Shown: positions 1 through 7,850, counted from the first letter of the stretch. The stretch: 37,520 bases of DNA from Conexibacter sp. CPCC 205762 (GCF_030646155.1 NZ_JAUTDN010000046.1:1-37520); one strand, 5' to 3'. A program made the numbers and translations. Notes: generated from the letters alone by a model not told the origin.

Positions 1-674
1 GGCGCGGCGGCGCGCGCGGTGGAGGCGGGCGCGGCCGGCGCGGCGGCGGCAGCGGCGCGCCCGGTGGAGGCGAGCGCGGCCGTCGCGGTCGCACCCGCAC
101 GCTGTCGGCCGAGCAGCTCGAGCGGCTGCGCACGCGCGTGCGGCGCGCGCTGGCCGACATCGACTACTTCCTCGCGATGCCGCTGGGCTGGCGCGACGGC
201 ACGGTCGTCGTGTGGGCCGGCATGCGCGGCGCGATCACGCTCGCGGCAGCTCAGACCTTGCCGGAGGACACGCCCGACCGCGAGCTGCTGATCCTGGTCG
301 CGTTCCTCGTCGGCGCCGGCTCGCTGCTGCTGCAGGGCAGCACGCTGCCGCGGCTGGTGCGGGTGCTCGGCACCACCCGCGAGGACCGCGACGAGGCCGA
401 CGCCGCCGAGCGCGAGCGCCTGACGACGCTCCTGCGCGCCGCCGCCGAGGACGCCCTCCTCGCCCACCCGGTCGACCACGACGGCGAGCGCACCGCCGAG
501 CAGGCGCTCGCCTGGAAGCGCCAGCGGCTGGCCGTGATAGACGCCCAGCGCGCCGCCCTGCTCGACGCCCGCGACGACGGCGCCTTCAGCGCCGCCGCTC
601 TCAACAGCGCGCTCGCGACCCTCGACGCCGACCAGATCAGCCTCGAGCTGAAGGGCCGGCCGGCGGACGCCTGA
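1..674 (+). CDS. Na+/H+ antiporter of the CPA1 family, C-terminal part (5' end outside window)
   Basis: The reading frame is open from base 3 to the TGA at 672-674, so the gene enters from the left edge. The motif GMRGAITLAAAQTLP (about 223-267) is the conserved late transmembrane helix of CPA1/NhaP sodium-proton exchangers. A second hydrophobic helix follows (LLILVAFLVGAGSLLLQGS), then a soluble charged tail of about 110 residues. The first 30 or so visible residues are almost only Gly and Arg with a few Ala, Ser and Pro, and precede a short helix (about 105-160). This Gly/Arg-rich stretch would lie in a loop between membrane segments and is not typical of the family. The role is exchange of cytoplasmic Na+ (or K+) for protons at the membrane. 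The family call is firm; ion specificity is unknown. Confidence 0.85.
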   Translation, partial: RGGARGGGGRGRRGGGSGAPGGGERGRRGRTRTLSAEQLERLRTRVRRALADIDYFLAMPLGWRDGTVVVWAGMRGAITLAAAQTLPEDTPDRELLILVAFLVGAGSLLLQGSTLPRLVRVLGTTREDRDEADAAERERLTTLLRAAAEDALLAHPVDHDGERTAEQALAWKRQRLAVIDAQRAALLDARDDGAFSAAALNSALATLDADQISLELKGRPADA

Positions 675-699
675 GCGCCGCTGGACCCGGCGGCGCTCA
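672..699. terminator. Hairpin between convergent antiporter and hipA
   Basis: A perfect 10-bp inverted repeat (TGAGCGCCGC at 672-681, GCGGCGCTCA at 690-699) with an 8-nt loop begins at the antiporter stop codon and ends just before the hipA stop (706-708). There is no T-tract, as is usual for high-GC actinobacterial terminators. It could serve both converging genes. Confidence 0.55.
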
Positions 700-705
700 G
701 CGCCG

Positions 706-1880
706 CTAGGATGCCGCCGTCGCGCCGGCGGCGAGCAGCGTCTCGCAGCGCCGCGCGCGGTCGGCGACGAGGTCGAGCAGGCGCGCCGGCAGTGGGCTGG
801 CGAGCGCGGTGACGGCCGGCTCGGCTGCGGCGTCGGCGAAGGCGTCGGGCGCGATCGCCGCCAGCTCGCGCACGCGCTCGATCAGCGTGTCGGCGTCGAG
901 CCGCAGCTCACGGGCCGCTCTCGGCCAGAGGTTGCGGCGAGGGAAGACGGCGTAGTCGCCGCCGAGTTTCATCGCCAGCCGCAGCTTGCGCTCGTGGACG
1001 CCGTAGGGCAGCGCCGAGGCGATGTCGTAGGGCGGCGCCAGGCGCGCCTGCGAGCCGGACAGCAGCAGCGAGTAGTTCTTCGCGTGGGCGTCGGTGCCGG
1101 CGATCAGCCAGTTCCAGGCGAGCGCGTCGGCGAAGCGGGCGACCGCCGCGTCGGCGGCGGCCGGCGCCATCGCCGTTCGCAGCAGCTGCGCGATCTCACC
1201 CGCGCCCGGCCCGCCCTCGTTCTGGTACTTGCGCGACGGCTGCACGCCGAGCGCCTGGCAGAGGTCCTCCTGGTGGACGCGCCGTATCGCCTCGCCGGCC
1301 GCGAGGCGGTCGTAGCGGGCGACGACGACGGCGCTCTCGCCGTCGAACCGTTCGATCCGCGTGCGGGCGGCGAGCAGGCCGGCGCGGTGCGCGGCATCGA
1401 GGCAGAGGTGCTCGTTGAGGTCGTGGTCGTCGAGGCCGGCGACCGCGGGCTTGAGGATGTGCGTCGTCGGCAGCGCGCCGGCCGGGACACCCCAGCGTCC
1501 GTCGCGCAGCAGCAGGGCGGTCTTCGCCTGCGCGCCGGCGAGGCTGAACTGGCCGACGAAACCCGTGCCGAGCCACGCGCTCGTGTCGGCCCGCAGCTCG
1601 CGCAGCCGCGTGCCGGCCTCGGCCTCGGTCAGCCAGTCGACCGTGCCCGGCCGCTCAAGCAGCGACGCGACCCGCTCCGGCCGGGCGAAGCCCACAGCCA
1701 CGCCTCCAGGGCGGTGCCGCCGTGGCGGCGGACCTCCGTCGGCAGCGAGAGCGACAGCGGCGTCGGCGCGAGGCGGCTCGCGTATTCGTCGTCGTAGGTG
1801 AAGCCGAGGCCGCCGTCGGAATCACGTTCGAGCGTGCCGGCGACCGCGTCGTCGAGCAGGACGGTGAGCTGGTCGCTCAT
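706..1880 (-). pseudogene. hipA: HipA-family kinase toxin with internal out-of-frame deletion
   Basis: The gene starts at the ATG at 1880, overlapping the hipB stop as ATGA. About 64 codons encode the HipA N-terminal subdomain (MSDQLTVLLDDAVAG ... PLSLSLP ... ALEAWLW). Near 1690-1705 the reading frame must change to continue as VGFARPERVASLLERPG and the kinase domain. Comparison with family members indicates that about 40-45 residues are missing at the junction, including the usual LPDN and GEDxxGA elements, and the remaining parts are in different frames. The kinase part (706-1701) looks intact: SLAGAQAKTAL phosphate loop, HILKP, NEHL, TDAHAKN catalytic loop and PPYDIAS metal-binding segment. 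HipA kinases phosphorylate aminoacyl-tRNA synthetases such as GltX. An internal ATG at 1701 could still yield a truncated kinase, but normal HipA cannot be made without a frameshift. Confidence 0.8.
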
Positions 1881-2161
1881 CTGCGGTCGCGGAGGTCGTC
1901 GAGCAGGGCGTCGAGGTCGATCGCGTCGTCGTCGGCAGGGGGCGGCGCGGACTCGGCGGGGGAGAGCTGCAGGTGCAGGTCGAGCGCGTCGAGCAGGCGC
2001 AGGGTGAGGCCCAGCTCGGCGGTCTCCTTGCCGGCCTCGAAATCGATCACCCACTGGCGCGACACGCGGGCGCGCGCGGCGAGCTGAGCCTGGGTCAGGC
2101 CCAGCTCCGCGCGTCGGCGGCGAACCGCCAGCGAGAGCTGTCGCAGGGCGAGGACGCCCAT
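1877..2161 (-). CDS. hipB: HipB-like XRE-family antitoxin
   Basis: A 94-residue DNA-binding protein. The Cro/C1-type helix-turn-helix covers about residues 10-65 (RRRRAELGLTQAQLAARARVSRQWVIDFEAG), followed by an acidic tail rich in Asp, Ala and Pro (about 68-94). HipB antitoxins repress their own operon and bind HipA. The stop overlaps the hipA start (ATGA), the classical antitoxin-first order. The ATG lies only six bases after the upstream Cache gene stop and no clear ribosome-binding site is visible, so hipBA may be co-transcribed with the GntR/Cache genes. The domain is intact even though its toxin partner is broken. Confidence 0.85.
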   Translation of the reverse strand: MGVLALRQLSLAVRRRRAELGLTQAQLAARARVSRQWVIDFEAGKETAELGLTLRLLDALDLHLQLSPAESAPPPADDDAIDLDALLDDLRDRR

Positions 2162-2167
2162 GAGATG

Positions 2168-2950
2168 TCAGCGTACGGCGACATGGGCGCGCTCGATCGC
2201 CAGCGCCCAGGGGTAGCTGGGGTGGCGGGCGAAGGCGACCGGGCCGGACTCGCTCCACTCCGGCGTCTCGGCGGTGACGACGGGCGGGGAGCGGCGGTCG
2301 CGGATCAGGGCGCCGGCGACCCAGCCGGAGGTGTTGGAGGCGATCACGCGGCCGTCGGCGTTGACGAGCGCGCTCGGCTCGCCCAGCTCGCGCAGCCGGC
2401 GCAGCACGATCGGCTCGATCTCGCTCACGCGCAGGTCGGCGGCGGCGACGCCGAGGAAGCGGCCGTCGGCGGTCGTGATCGGCGTGCACGGCGTGACGAG
2501 GTGCTGGCGCGTCGCGCCGTGGTCGACGTGCGGGCCGACGATCGAGCGTGCGCCGGTGTCGCGCGGCTGGCTGAACCAGGCCGAGCGCTCGTAGTCGTAG
2601 AAGTCCTCGAACGCCGGGTCCAGCGGCAGCACGAGCGAGGTCGGCTCGCTGCCGGGGCTGCGGCGCCAGTACCACTCCAGCCAGCGGGGCGTGTCGGCCA
2701 GCGCGCCGGGCGCGAAGACGGCGCCGATGCCGGCGACCAGCGGCTGGTGCTCGCCGAGGTCGTGCAGCAGCAGCGCTCTCAGGCCGGCGGCGTCCTCGCG
2801 CGCGAGCCGCCTCGCTGCGCGCTGCGCCTCGGCGTCGAGCCGCAGAACGGCGTCGCGCAGCTCGTCGAGCGCGGCGAAGACCTCGTCGAACGGCGCGAAG
2901 ATCGCGGCGAGCGCGCGCCGTGCGCGCTCGGGAAGACCGCGGTCGCTCAT
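2168..2950 (-). CDS. Soluble Cache-domain (PDC-like) sensor protein
   Basis: A 260-residue protein whose ATG overlaps the stop of the GntR gene (ATGA), with a ribosome site (GGAGGTGG) inside the end of that gene. Residues about 20-75 are helical and charged. The rest resembles a Cache/PDC ligand-binding fold: FYDYERSAWFSQ, then VGPHVDHGATRQHLVTPCTPI, then GRFLGVAAADL, matching the membrane-distal pocket of amino-acid-type dCache_1 sensors. The pocket arginine/tryptophan/aromatic (RSAWF) and an Asp in AADL are present. No signal peptide, membrane segment or output domain is visible, which is odd because Cache domains usually sit outside the cell in receptors. With a GntR regulator and a divergent amino-acid-type permease, it may bind the transported compound in the cytoplasm. 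That role is inferred. Confidence 0.7.
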   Translation of the reverse strand: MSDRGLPERARRALAAIFAPFDEVFAALDELRDAVLRLDAEAQRAARRLAREDAAGLRALLLHDLGEHQPLVAGIGAVFAPGALADTPRWLEWYWRRSPGSEPTSLVLPLDPAFEDFYDYERSAWFSQPRDTGARSIVGPHVDHGATRQHLVTPCTPITTADGRFLGVAAADLRVSEIEPIVLRRLRELGEPSALVNADGRVIASNTSGWVAGALIRDRRSPPVVTAETPEWSESGPVAFARHPSYPWALAIERAHVAVR

Positions 2951-3708
2951 CTCGCCGCCACCTCCAAGTGCACCCGGATCAAGCGATCGACGATCGCGCT
3001 CACATGCTCCTCCGCCAGCTCCCGGGCGCGCTCGGCCTCGGCGGCCTCGACCGCGCCCAAGAGCGCACGATAACGGCTCAGCGCCGCCTCCCGGAAGGGC
3101 TCGTCGTGGGTCGACAGCAGCAGCAGGTCGGCGGCCTGGTGCTGCAGCTCCAGCTCGGCGCGCGCGAGCCGCGGCGAGTGCGCCGCGGAGGCCAGCTCGA
3201 CGTGCAGGCGGCCGTCGGCGCGGCGCCAGGCGGCCGCCGCGGCCGGACCCGCCTCGGCGAGGTTGGCCAGCAGCTCGCGCAGCCGCGCCATGTCGTCCTC
3301 GCCCGCGCGCGCCGCGGCGAGCTTGGCGGCGGCGCCGCGGATCGCCGCGCAGTGGTCGCCGAGGTCGCGCAGCTCGTCGACGGCGAGGTCGCGCACGAGC
3401 AGCTCGACGCGCTCGGTGCGGGTGCTGCGCGGCCCGCGCACGAACGTGCCGGCGCCGCGCCCGCGCCTGGTCTCGACCAGCCCCTGGCTGCGCAGCGTCG
3501 CGAGCGCCTCGCGCAGGGTGATCGTCGAGACGGCGAACTGCGCCGCCAGCTCCGCCTCGCTCGGCAGCCGCGCGCCGCGCGGCAGATGGCCGAGGTTGAT
3601 CGCGGCCTCCAGCCGGCGCGCGACGACCTGCGACCGCCCGCCCTGCGCCAGCGGCGAGAAGACGGCCTCGTAGGCGGTCGGGGAGAGCTCGTCGTCGGCG
3701 CGCCACAT
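2947..3708 (-). CDS. GntR/FadR-type transcriptional regulator
   Basis: A 253-residue protein. An N-terminal winged helix-turn-helix (about residues 25-92) shows the GntR signature LPSEAELAAQFAVSTITLREAL and the wing (GLVETRRGRGAGTFV). The C-terminal all-helical FCD-like effector domain (about 105-245) has the His-containing helix RLHVELASAAHS. It probably represses itself and the divergent permease; the palindrome at 3742-3757 is the obvious operator. An in-frame TAG lies four codons before the ATG and no ribosome site is present. A -10-like TATAGAAT (complement of 3718-3725) lies ten bases upstream of the ATG, so the message should be leaderless. Confidence 0.9.
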   Translation of the reverse strand: MWRADDELSPTAYEAVFSPLAQGGRSQVVARRLEAAINLGHLPRGARLPSEAELAAQFAVSTITLREALATLRSQGLVETRRGRGAGTFVRGPRSTRTERVELLVRDLAVDELRDLGDHCAAIRGAAAKLAAARAGEDDMARLRELLANLAEAGPAAAAAWRRADGRLHVELASAAHSPRLARAELELQHQAADLLLLSTHDEPFREAALSRYRALLGAVEAAEAERARELAEEHVSAIVDRLIRVHLEVAAR

Positions 3709-3717
3709 CGCGCGGCG

Positions 3718-3725
3718 ATTCTATA
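3718..3725 (-). promoter_or_regulatory. Probable -10 box of the gntR gene, leaderless
   Basis: The minus-strand sequence TATAGAAT lies ten bases upstream of the GntR ATG. It contains the in-frame stop that prevents an earlier start. No good -35 box was found, so the strength is uncertain. Confidence 0.45.
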
Positions 3726-3737
3726 CGGACGAGCATC

Positions 3738-3766
3738 TTGACCTTTGAAATTAAAGGACATACGAT
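3738..3766 (+). promoter_or_regulatory. Sigma-70-type promoter of the APC permease with an operator palindrome in its spacer
   Basis: TTGACC (3738-3743) and TACGAT (3761-3766) are separated by exactly 17 bases, close to consensus for the housekeeping sigma factor. The spacer overlaps the inverted repeat CCTTT-N6-AAAGG (3742-3757), in an AT-rich island that stands out from the surrounding DNA. A regulator bound here would block RNA polymerase; the divergent GntR protein is the likely candidate. The promoter also excludes the upstream TTG at 3745 as a start for the permease. Confidence 0.75.
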
Positions 3767-3801
3767 CGCCGCCGGTTTCCACCAGGAGAGGGAGGAAAGT
3801 G

Positions 3802-5340
3802 GTGTCAGAGATCGCCGCTCGTCCGCACGACCGGTCGCCCGCGGGCGCCGGCCGCGACGACGAGGACGCGCGTCGCCTGGCGGACCTCGGGTACGAGAGC
3901 CGCTTCGAACGACGGATGGGGCTGTGGGAGAACTTCGCCCTCGGCTTCACGTACCTGTCGCCGGTCGTCGGCGTCTACTCGACCTTCGCGCTCGCCTTCG
4001 CGGCCGGCGGCCCGCCGATGATCTGGAGCATCCTGATCGCCGGCATCGGCCAGATGCTGGTCGCGCTCGTGTTCGCCGAGATCGTCGCGCAGTACCCGCT
4101 CGCCGGCGGCGTCTACCCATGGGCGCGGCGGCTCGTCGGGCGCGGCTGGGCGTGGATGACCGGCTGGCTCTACGGCTGGGCGCTGATCGCGACCGTCGCG
4201 AGCGTCTCGACCGGCGCCGTCGTCTTCGTCGGCGCGCTCTTCGGCTTCACGCCGACACGCTTCACGACCGTCCTGATCGCGGCCGGGCTGATGCTGTTCG
4301 CGATGCTCGTCAACCTCAGCGGCACGAAGGTGCTCGGCCGCGTCGCGATGGCCGGCTTCGTCGCCGAGCTGGTCGGCGCGCTGTTCGTCGGCGGCTACCT
4401 GCTGCTGTTCGAGCGCCACCACGACCTCGGCGTCTTCTTCGACGGCCTCGGCACGCAGGGCGACGGCACCTACCTCGGCGCCTTCCTCGCTGCCAGCCTG
4501 CTCGGCCTCTACCTCTTCTACGGGTTCGAGGCCTGCGGCGACGTCGCCGAGGAGGTGCCCGATCCCGGCCGCACGATCCCGAAGGCGATGCGCCGCACGA
4601 TCTACATCGGCGGCGCCGCCGCGCTGCTCGTGACGGCCGCGCTGATCCTCGCCCAGCCGGACTTCGGCGCGATCCTCTCCGGCGAGCAGGCCGATCCCGT
4701 CGGCGCGGTGCTGAGCGACGTCTTCGGCTCGGTCGGCTCGAAGGTGATCACGGTGATCGTGCTGATCTCGTTCGTCTCCTGCATCCTCAGCCTGCAGGCG
4801 GCCGCGAGCCGGCTGATCTTCTCCTACGCGCGCGACAGAATGGTCTTCGGCTCGGGCGCGCTGTCGCGCTTCTCGCCGGAGCGTCACGTGCCGCCGGTCG
4901 CGCTGACCGTCGCCGCGCTGCTGCCGGCCGCGCTCGTCGCGATCGCGGAGCTGATCTCCGACTCGGCGCTGCTGCGCGTGATCTCGTTCGCCTCGGCCGG
5001 CATCTACGTCGCGTTCCAGATGGTCGTGCTGGCGGCGCTGATCGCCCGCAGCCGCGGCTGGATCCCCTCGGGCCGCTTCACGCTCGGCCGCTGGGGCGTG
5101 CCGGTCAACGTCGCGGCGCTGATCTACGGCGTCGCCGGCGCGCTCAACCTCGCCTGGCCGCGCGGCGGCGACGAGGTCGCCTGGTCGGACAAGTGGATCG
5201 TCGTGCTGGGGCTGGCCGCGGTGCTCGCCGTCGGCACGCTCTACGCGCTGATCGCACGGCCGCACCTGCGCAGCGACAGCCCCTGGGGCGACGCCGCCGG
5301 CTCCTCGCGCGCGGCCGCGCCAAGCGATACCGCCGGCTGA
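3802..5340 (+). CDS. APC-superfamily amino acid permease
   Basis: A 512-residue membrane protein with about 12-13 hydrophobic helices starting near residue 45. The motif GLWENFALGFTYLSPVVGVYS is the first helix of APC transporters, followed by PLAGGVYPWARRLVGRGWAWMTGW, the conserved loop and third helix of the amino acid/polyamine/GABA permease group, and by FSYARDRMVFG. Transport is probably proton-coupled uptake of an amino acid or amine; the substrate is unknown. The GTG at 3802 is chosen because GGAGG at 3791-3795 lies six bases upstream (the GTG at 3799 is an alternative) and the promoter's -10 lies at 3761-3766. It is divergent from the GntR/Cache operon, so uptake is probably controlled by that regulator. 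Confidence 0.88.
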   Translation: MSEIAARPHDRSPAGAGRDDEDARRLADLGYESRFERRMGLWENFALGFTYLSPVVGVYSTFALAFAAGGPPMIWSILIAGIGQMLVALVFAEIVAQYPLAGGVYPWARRLVGRGWAWMTGWLYGWALIATVASVSTGAVVFVGALFGFTPTRFTTVLIAAGLMLFAMLVNLSGTKVLGRVAMAGFVAELVGALFVGGYLLLFERHHDLGVFFDGLGTQGDGTYLGAFLAASLLGLYLFYGFEACGDVAEEVPDPGRTIPKAMRRTIYIGGAAALLVTAALILAQPDFGAILSGEQADPVGAVLSDVFGSVGSKVITVIVLISFVSCILSLQAAASRLIFSYARDRMVFGSGALSRFSPERHVPPVALTVAALLPAALVAIAELISDSALLRVISFASAGIYVAFQMVVLAALIARSRGWIPSGRFTLGRWGVPVNVAALIYGVAGALNLAWPRGGDEVAWSDKWIVVLGLAAVLAVGTLYALIARPHLRSDSPWGDAAGSSRAAAPSDTAG

Positions 5341-5348
5341 AGCCGGCG
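5331..5348 (+). terminator. Short GC hairpin over the permease stop codon
   Basis: A 7-bp stem, CGCCGGC (5331-5337) and GCCGGCG (5342-5348), is closed by a TGAA loop containing the permease stop codon. No T-tract follows. It may act as a terminator or attenuate read-through into the next gene. Confidence 0.4.
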
Positions 5349-5359
5349 CGGCCCGTACC

Positions 5360-7069
5360 ATGCGGGCCATGAAGAAGAGCCAGCTGTTCATCGTCGTCGC
5401 GGCGATCGCCGCCGTCGCCGTCATGGCGCTCGTCGCCAGCGGCGGCGGTGGCGGCGGCGGCGACAGCTCCACGACGGCGGACCGCGACGGGACGCCGGCC
5501 GCGCCGGCCGGGGCGGTCGTCGTCGACATCGCCTACTCGCCGGAGAAGGCGCAGCTGCTGGAGGCGGCGATCGACGACTACAACCGCACCGACCCGCGCG
5601 TGAACGGCAGAGCGGTCTTCGTGCGGGGCAGATCGGTCAGCTCCGGCGACGCGCAGGTCGACATCGCCGCCGGCAGACTGAGACCGACCGTCTGGTCGCC
5701 GGCGTCGTCGATGTGGGGACGGCTGCTCACCTTCGAGAGCGACAGAGGCTACGTGCCGGAGGAGAGCCCCTCGATCGTGCGCACGCCGCTCGTGATCGCG
5801 ATGTGGGAGCCGATGGCGCGCGCGCTCGGCTGGCCGAGAAGAGCGATCGGCTTCGCCGACGTGCTGAGACTGGCGCAGGCCGACAGAGGCTGGGAGCAGT
5901 TCGGCCACCCGGAGTTCGGCGACTTCAAGCTCGTCCACACGAACCCCGACTACAGCACCTCGGGGCTCTCCGGCGTCGTCGCCGAGTACTACGCCGCGAC
6001 GGGCAAGAAGGAGGGGCTGACCGAGGCCGACGTCGACAGATCGCGCAGCTCGGTCAGAGCGATCGAGAGCGCGATCGTCCACTACGGCGACACGACCCTC
6101 TTCATCGCCGACCAGCTCAGAAGATCCGGCCCCGGCTACGCCTCGGCGGTCTTCATGGAGGAGGCGACGCTGGTCGACTTCAACCAGAGACGCGGCTCGG
6201 GCGACAAGCTCGTCGCGATCTACCCGTCCGAGGGCACGTTCTACTCCGACAGCCCCTACATCGTCCTAAACGCGCCGTGGGTCAGCGCCGACCAGCGCGC
6301 GGCCGCGGAGCAGTTCGCGACCTGGCTCGACGGGAACCTCACGCCGGAGCTGGCCGGCAGATACGGCTTCCGTCCGGGCGCGCTGGAGCAGAGACCGGCC
6401 GGCTCGCTGACCGCCGCCAACGGCGTCGACACGGCCCAGCCCAGACGCGTCCTCGGCGTCCCGGAGCCGCGCGTGCTGGCGAAGCTGAAGGACACCTGGC
6501 GCGCCGATCGCAAGCCCGCCAACGTGCTGCTGGTGCTCGACACCTCCGGCTCGATGAACGACGAGAAGCGGCTGGAGAACGCCAAGCGCGGCCTGCAGGC
6601 GTTCCTCAGAGAAGCGGCGCCGCAGGACCGCATCGGCCTCACCGCCTTCAACGAGGAGACCCGCGACCTCGTCCCGATCGCGCCGATGAGCGGCAACCGC
6701 GCGAAGCTGCGCCAGACCGTCGACGGGCTCGTCTCCGACGGCGGCACCGCCGCCTACGACGCCGTCGACCACGCCGTCGACACGGTGCGCGGGATGGCCG
6801 ACCGCGACCACATCAACGCCGTCGTCGTGCTGACCGACGGCGAGGACACCGACAGCGGCATCAGCGCCCGCTCGCTGGTCGACAAGCTCGCCGCCCAGGG
6901 CGACTCGACCAGCCACGTGCGCGTCTTCACGATCGCCTACGGCAACTCGGTCGCGGGCGGCGCGAAGGAGCAGATGGCGGCGATCGCGGAGGCCTCGGGC
7001 GGGCTCGCCTATGAGGGCTCGACCGACGACATCGACCAGGTCTACCGCTCGATCTCGAGCTTCTTCTGA
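5360..7069 (+). CDS. Membrane-anchored substrate-binding and VWA-domain protein
   Basis: A 569-residue exported protein. A hydrophobic helix (residues about 8-26) follows two lysines and precedes a Gly run; there is no lipobox cysteine, so it is anchored or cleaved by signal peptidase I. Residues about 50-350 resemble a periplasmic-type solute-binding domain. Residues about 388-565 form a von Willebrand A domain with a complete metal site: DTSGS beginning at D394, the Thr of GGTAAYDA and the Asp of LTDGEDT. Such proteins bind ligands or partner proteins outside the cell. The ATG at 5369 (MKKSQ) is an equally good start; neither has a ribosome site. By my count 18 of 45 arginines use AGA, all between about residues 84 and 417 and none in most of the VWA part. 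It is four bases from the next gene. Confidence 0.82.
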   Translation: MRAMKKSQLFIVVAAIAAVAVMALVASGGGGGGGDSSTTADRDGTPAAPAGAVVVDIAYSPEKAQLLEAAIDDYNRTDPRVNGRAVFVRGRSVSSGDAQVDIAAGRLRPTVWSPASSMWGRLLTFESDRGYVPEESPSIVRTPLVIAMWEPMARALGWPRRAIGFADVLRLAQADRGWEQFGHPEFGDFKLVHTNPDYSTSGLSGVVAEYYAATGKKEGLTEADVDRSRSSVRAIESAIVHYGDTTLFIADQLRRSGPGYASAVFMEEATLVDFNQRRGSGDKLVAIYPSEGTFYSDSPYIVLNAPWVSADQRAAAEQFATWLDGNLTPELAGRYGFRPGALEQRPAGSLTAANGVDTAQPRRVLGVPEPRVLAKLKDTWRADRKPANVLLVLDTSGSMNDEKRLENAKRGLQAFLREAAPQDRIGLTAFNEETRDLVPIAPMSGNRAKLRQTVDGLVSDGGTAAYDAVDHAVDTVRGMADRDHINAVVVLTDGEDTDSGISARSLVDKLAAQGDSTSHVRVFTIAYGNSVAGGAKEQMAAIAEASGGLAYEGSTDDIDQVYRSISSFF

Positions 7070-7073
7070 GCCG

Positions 7074-7850
7074 ATGTCCTCGCCACCGCCCGACCGTCGT
7101 CAGGAGTACCTCGGCGCGCTGCTGCTGAACGCGGCGGCGAAGCCGTTCAACGTCGCGGTGCTGCTGCTGGTCGCGCTGGCGGGGATCCTCGTCGGCGCGC
7201 CGATCGCGCTGGCGGTCGGCCTCGCCGCGGTCTTCTACGCCGTCAGCACCGCGCGCACTCTGCTCGACGAGCAGGAGCAGGACAAGGTGCTCGCGCGCCT
7301 CAGAGGCGACCGCGGCAGACTGGCGGCGGCCAGACGCGCGCAGGTCAGAACCGAGCAGCTCGCGCCGCCGATCCGCCGCTACCTCGACCAGGCGATCGCC
7401 ACGCAGCGCCGCATCGCCGACGCGATCGACCGCGCGCAGCTGCCGTACGAGGCGCTCGCGGGCGAGGTCGACGCCTTCGTCGTGATGATGGACGCCTCGG
7501 CCAAGCGCGCGCAGATGCTCTACGACGGGCTGGAGGAGAACCCGCCGCGGGCGATCGAGCAGCGGCTCGCGCAGCTCGGCGGCGCGCCCGACAAGGCCGC
7601 GCTGGTCGAGTCGCTGCAGCACCAGCTGCACGTGATGCGGACGATGGAGCGGCAGCTGCAGCGCCAGTACGACGTGATGGAGCGGGTCGTCGTCGAGCTG
7701 GACACCGTCCGCGGCTCGCTGCTGAGCGTCTCCGCCTCCGACGACAACGCCAACCAGGAGATCCTCGCCGGCGAGGTCAGGCAGCTGCGCGACAGAATGC
7801 GGGCCGTCGCCGACGGCATGGACGAGGCCGCCCGCCTCTACGAGAGCTAG
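7074..7850 (+). CDS. Membrane protein with long coiled coil, partner of the VWA protein
   Basis: A 258-residue protein starting four bases after the VWA gene stop. Two close hydrophobic segments (about residues 24-40 and 43-60, VAVLLLVALAGILVGAPIALAVGLAAVFYAV) form a hairpin. A long helical, charged region follows (about 65-255: LLDEQEQDKVLARLRGDRGRLAAARRA, then heptad-like segments such as LQHQLHVMRTMERQLQRQYD). This is consistent with a cytoplasmic coiled coil. I do not recognise a named family. Gene order suggests it works with the VWA protein across the membrane. Several arginines use AGA, as in its neighbour. It ends in a CTAG that is also the stop of the opposing response regulator gene. 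Confidence 0.75.
   Translation: MSSPPPDRRQEYLGALLLNAAAKPFNVAVLLLVALAGILVGAPIALAVGLAAVFYAVSTARTLLDEQEQDKVLARLRGDRGRLAAARRAQVRTEQLAPPIRRYLDQAIATQRRIADAIDRAQLPYEALAGEVDAFVVMMDASAKRAQMLYDGLEENPPRAIEQRLAQLGGAPDKAALVESLQHQLHVMRTMERQLQRQYDVMERVVVELDTVRGSLLSVSASDDNANQEILAGEVRQLRDRMRAVADGMDEAARLYES

Noticed and set aside
19..291. Small open frame at the left edge with Ala/Arg-rich product
   Set aside because: It overlaps the antiporter frame, which carries the conserved GMRGAITLA motif; the small frame has no features.
3738..5372. Plus-strand open frame overlapping the APC permease in another frame
   Set aside because: Arg-rich translation without hydrophobic helices; it would also start inside the promoter.
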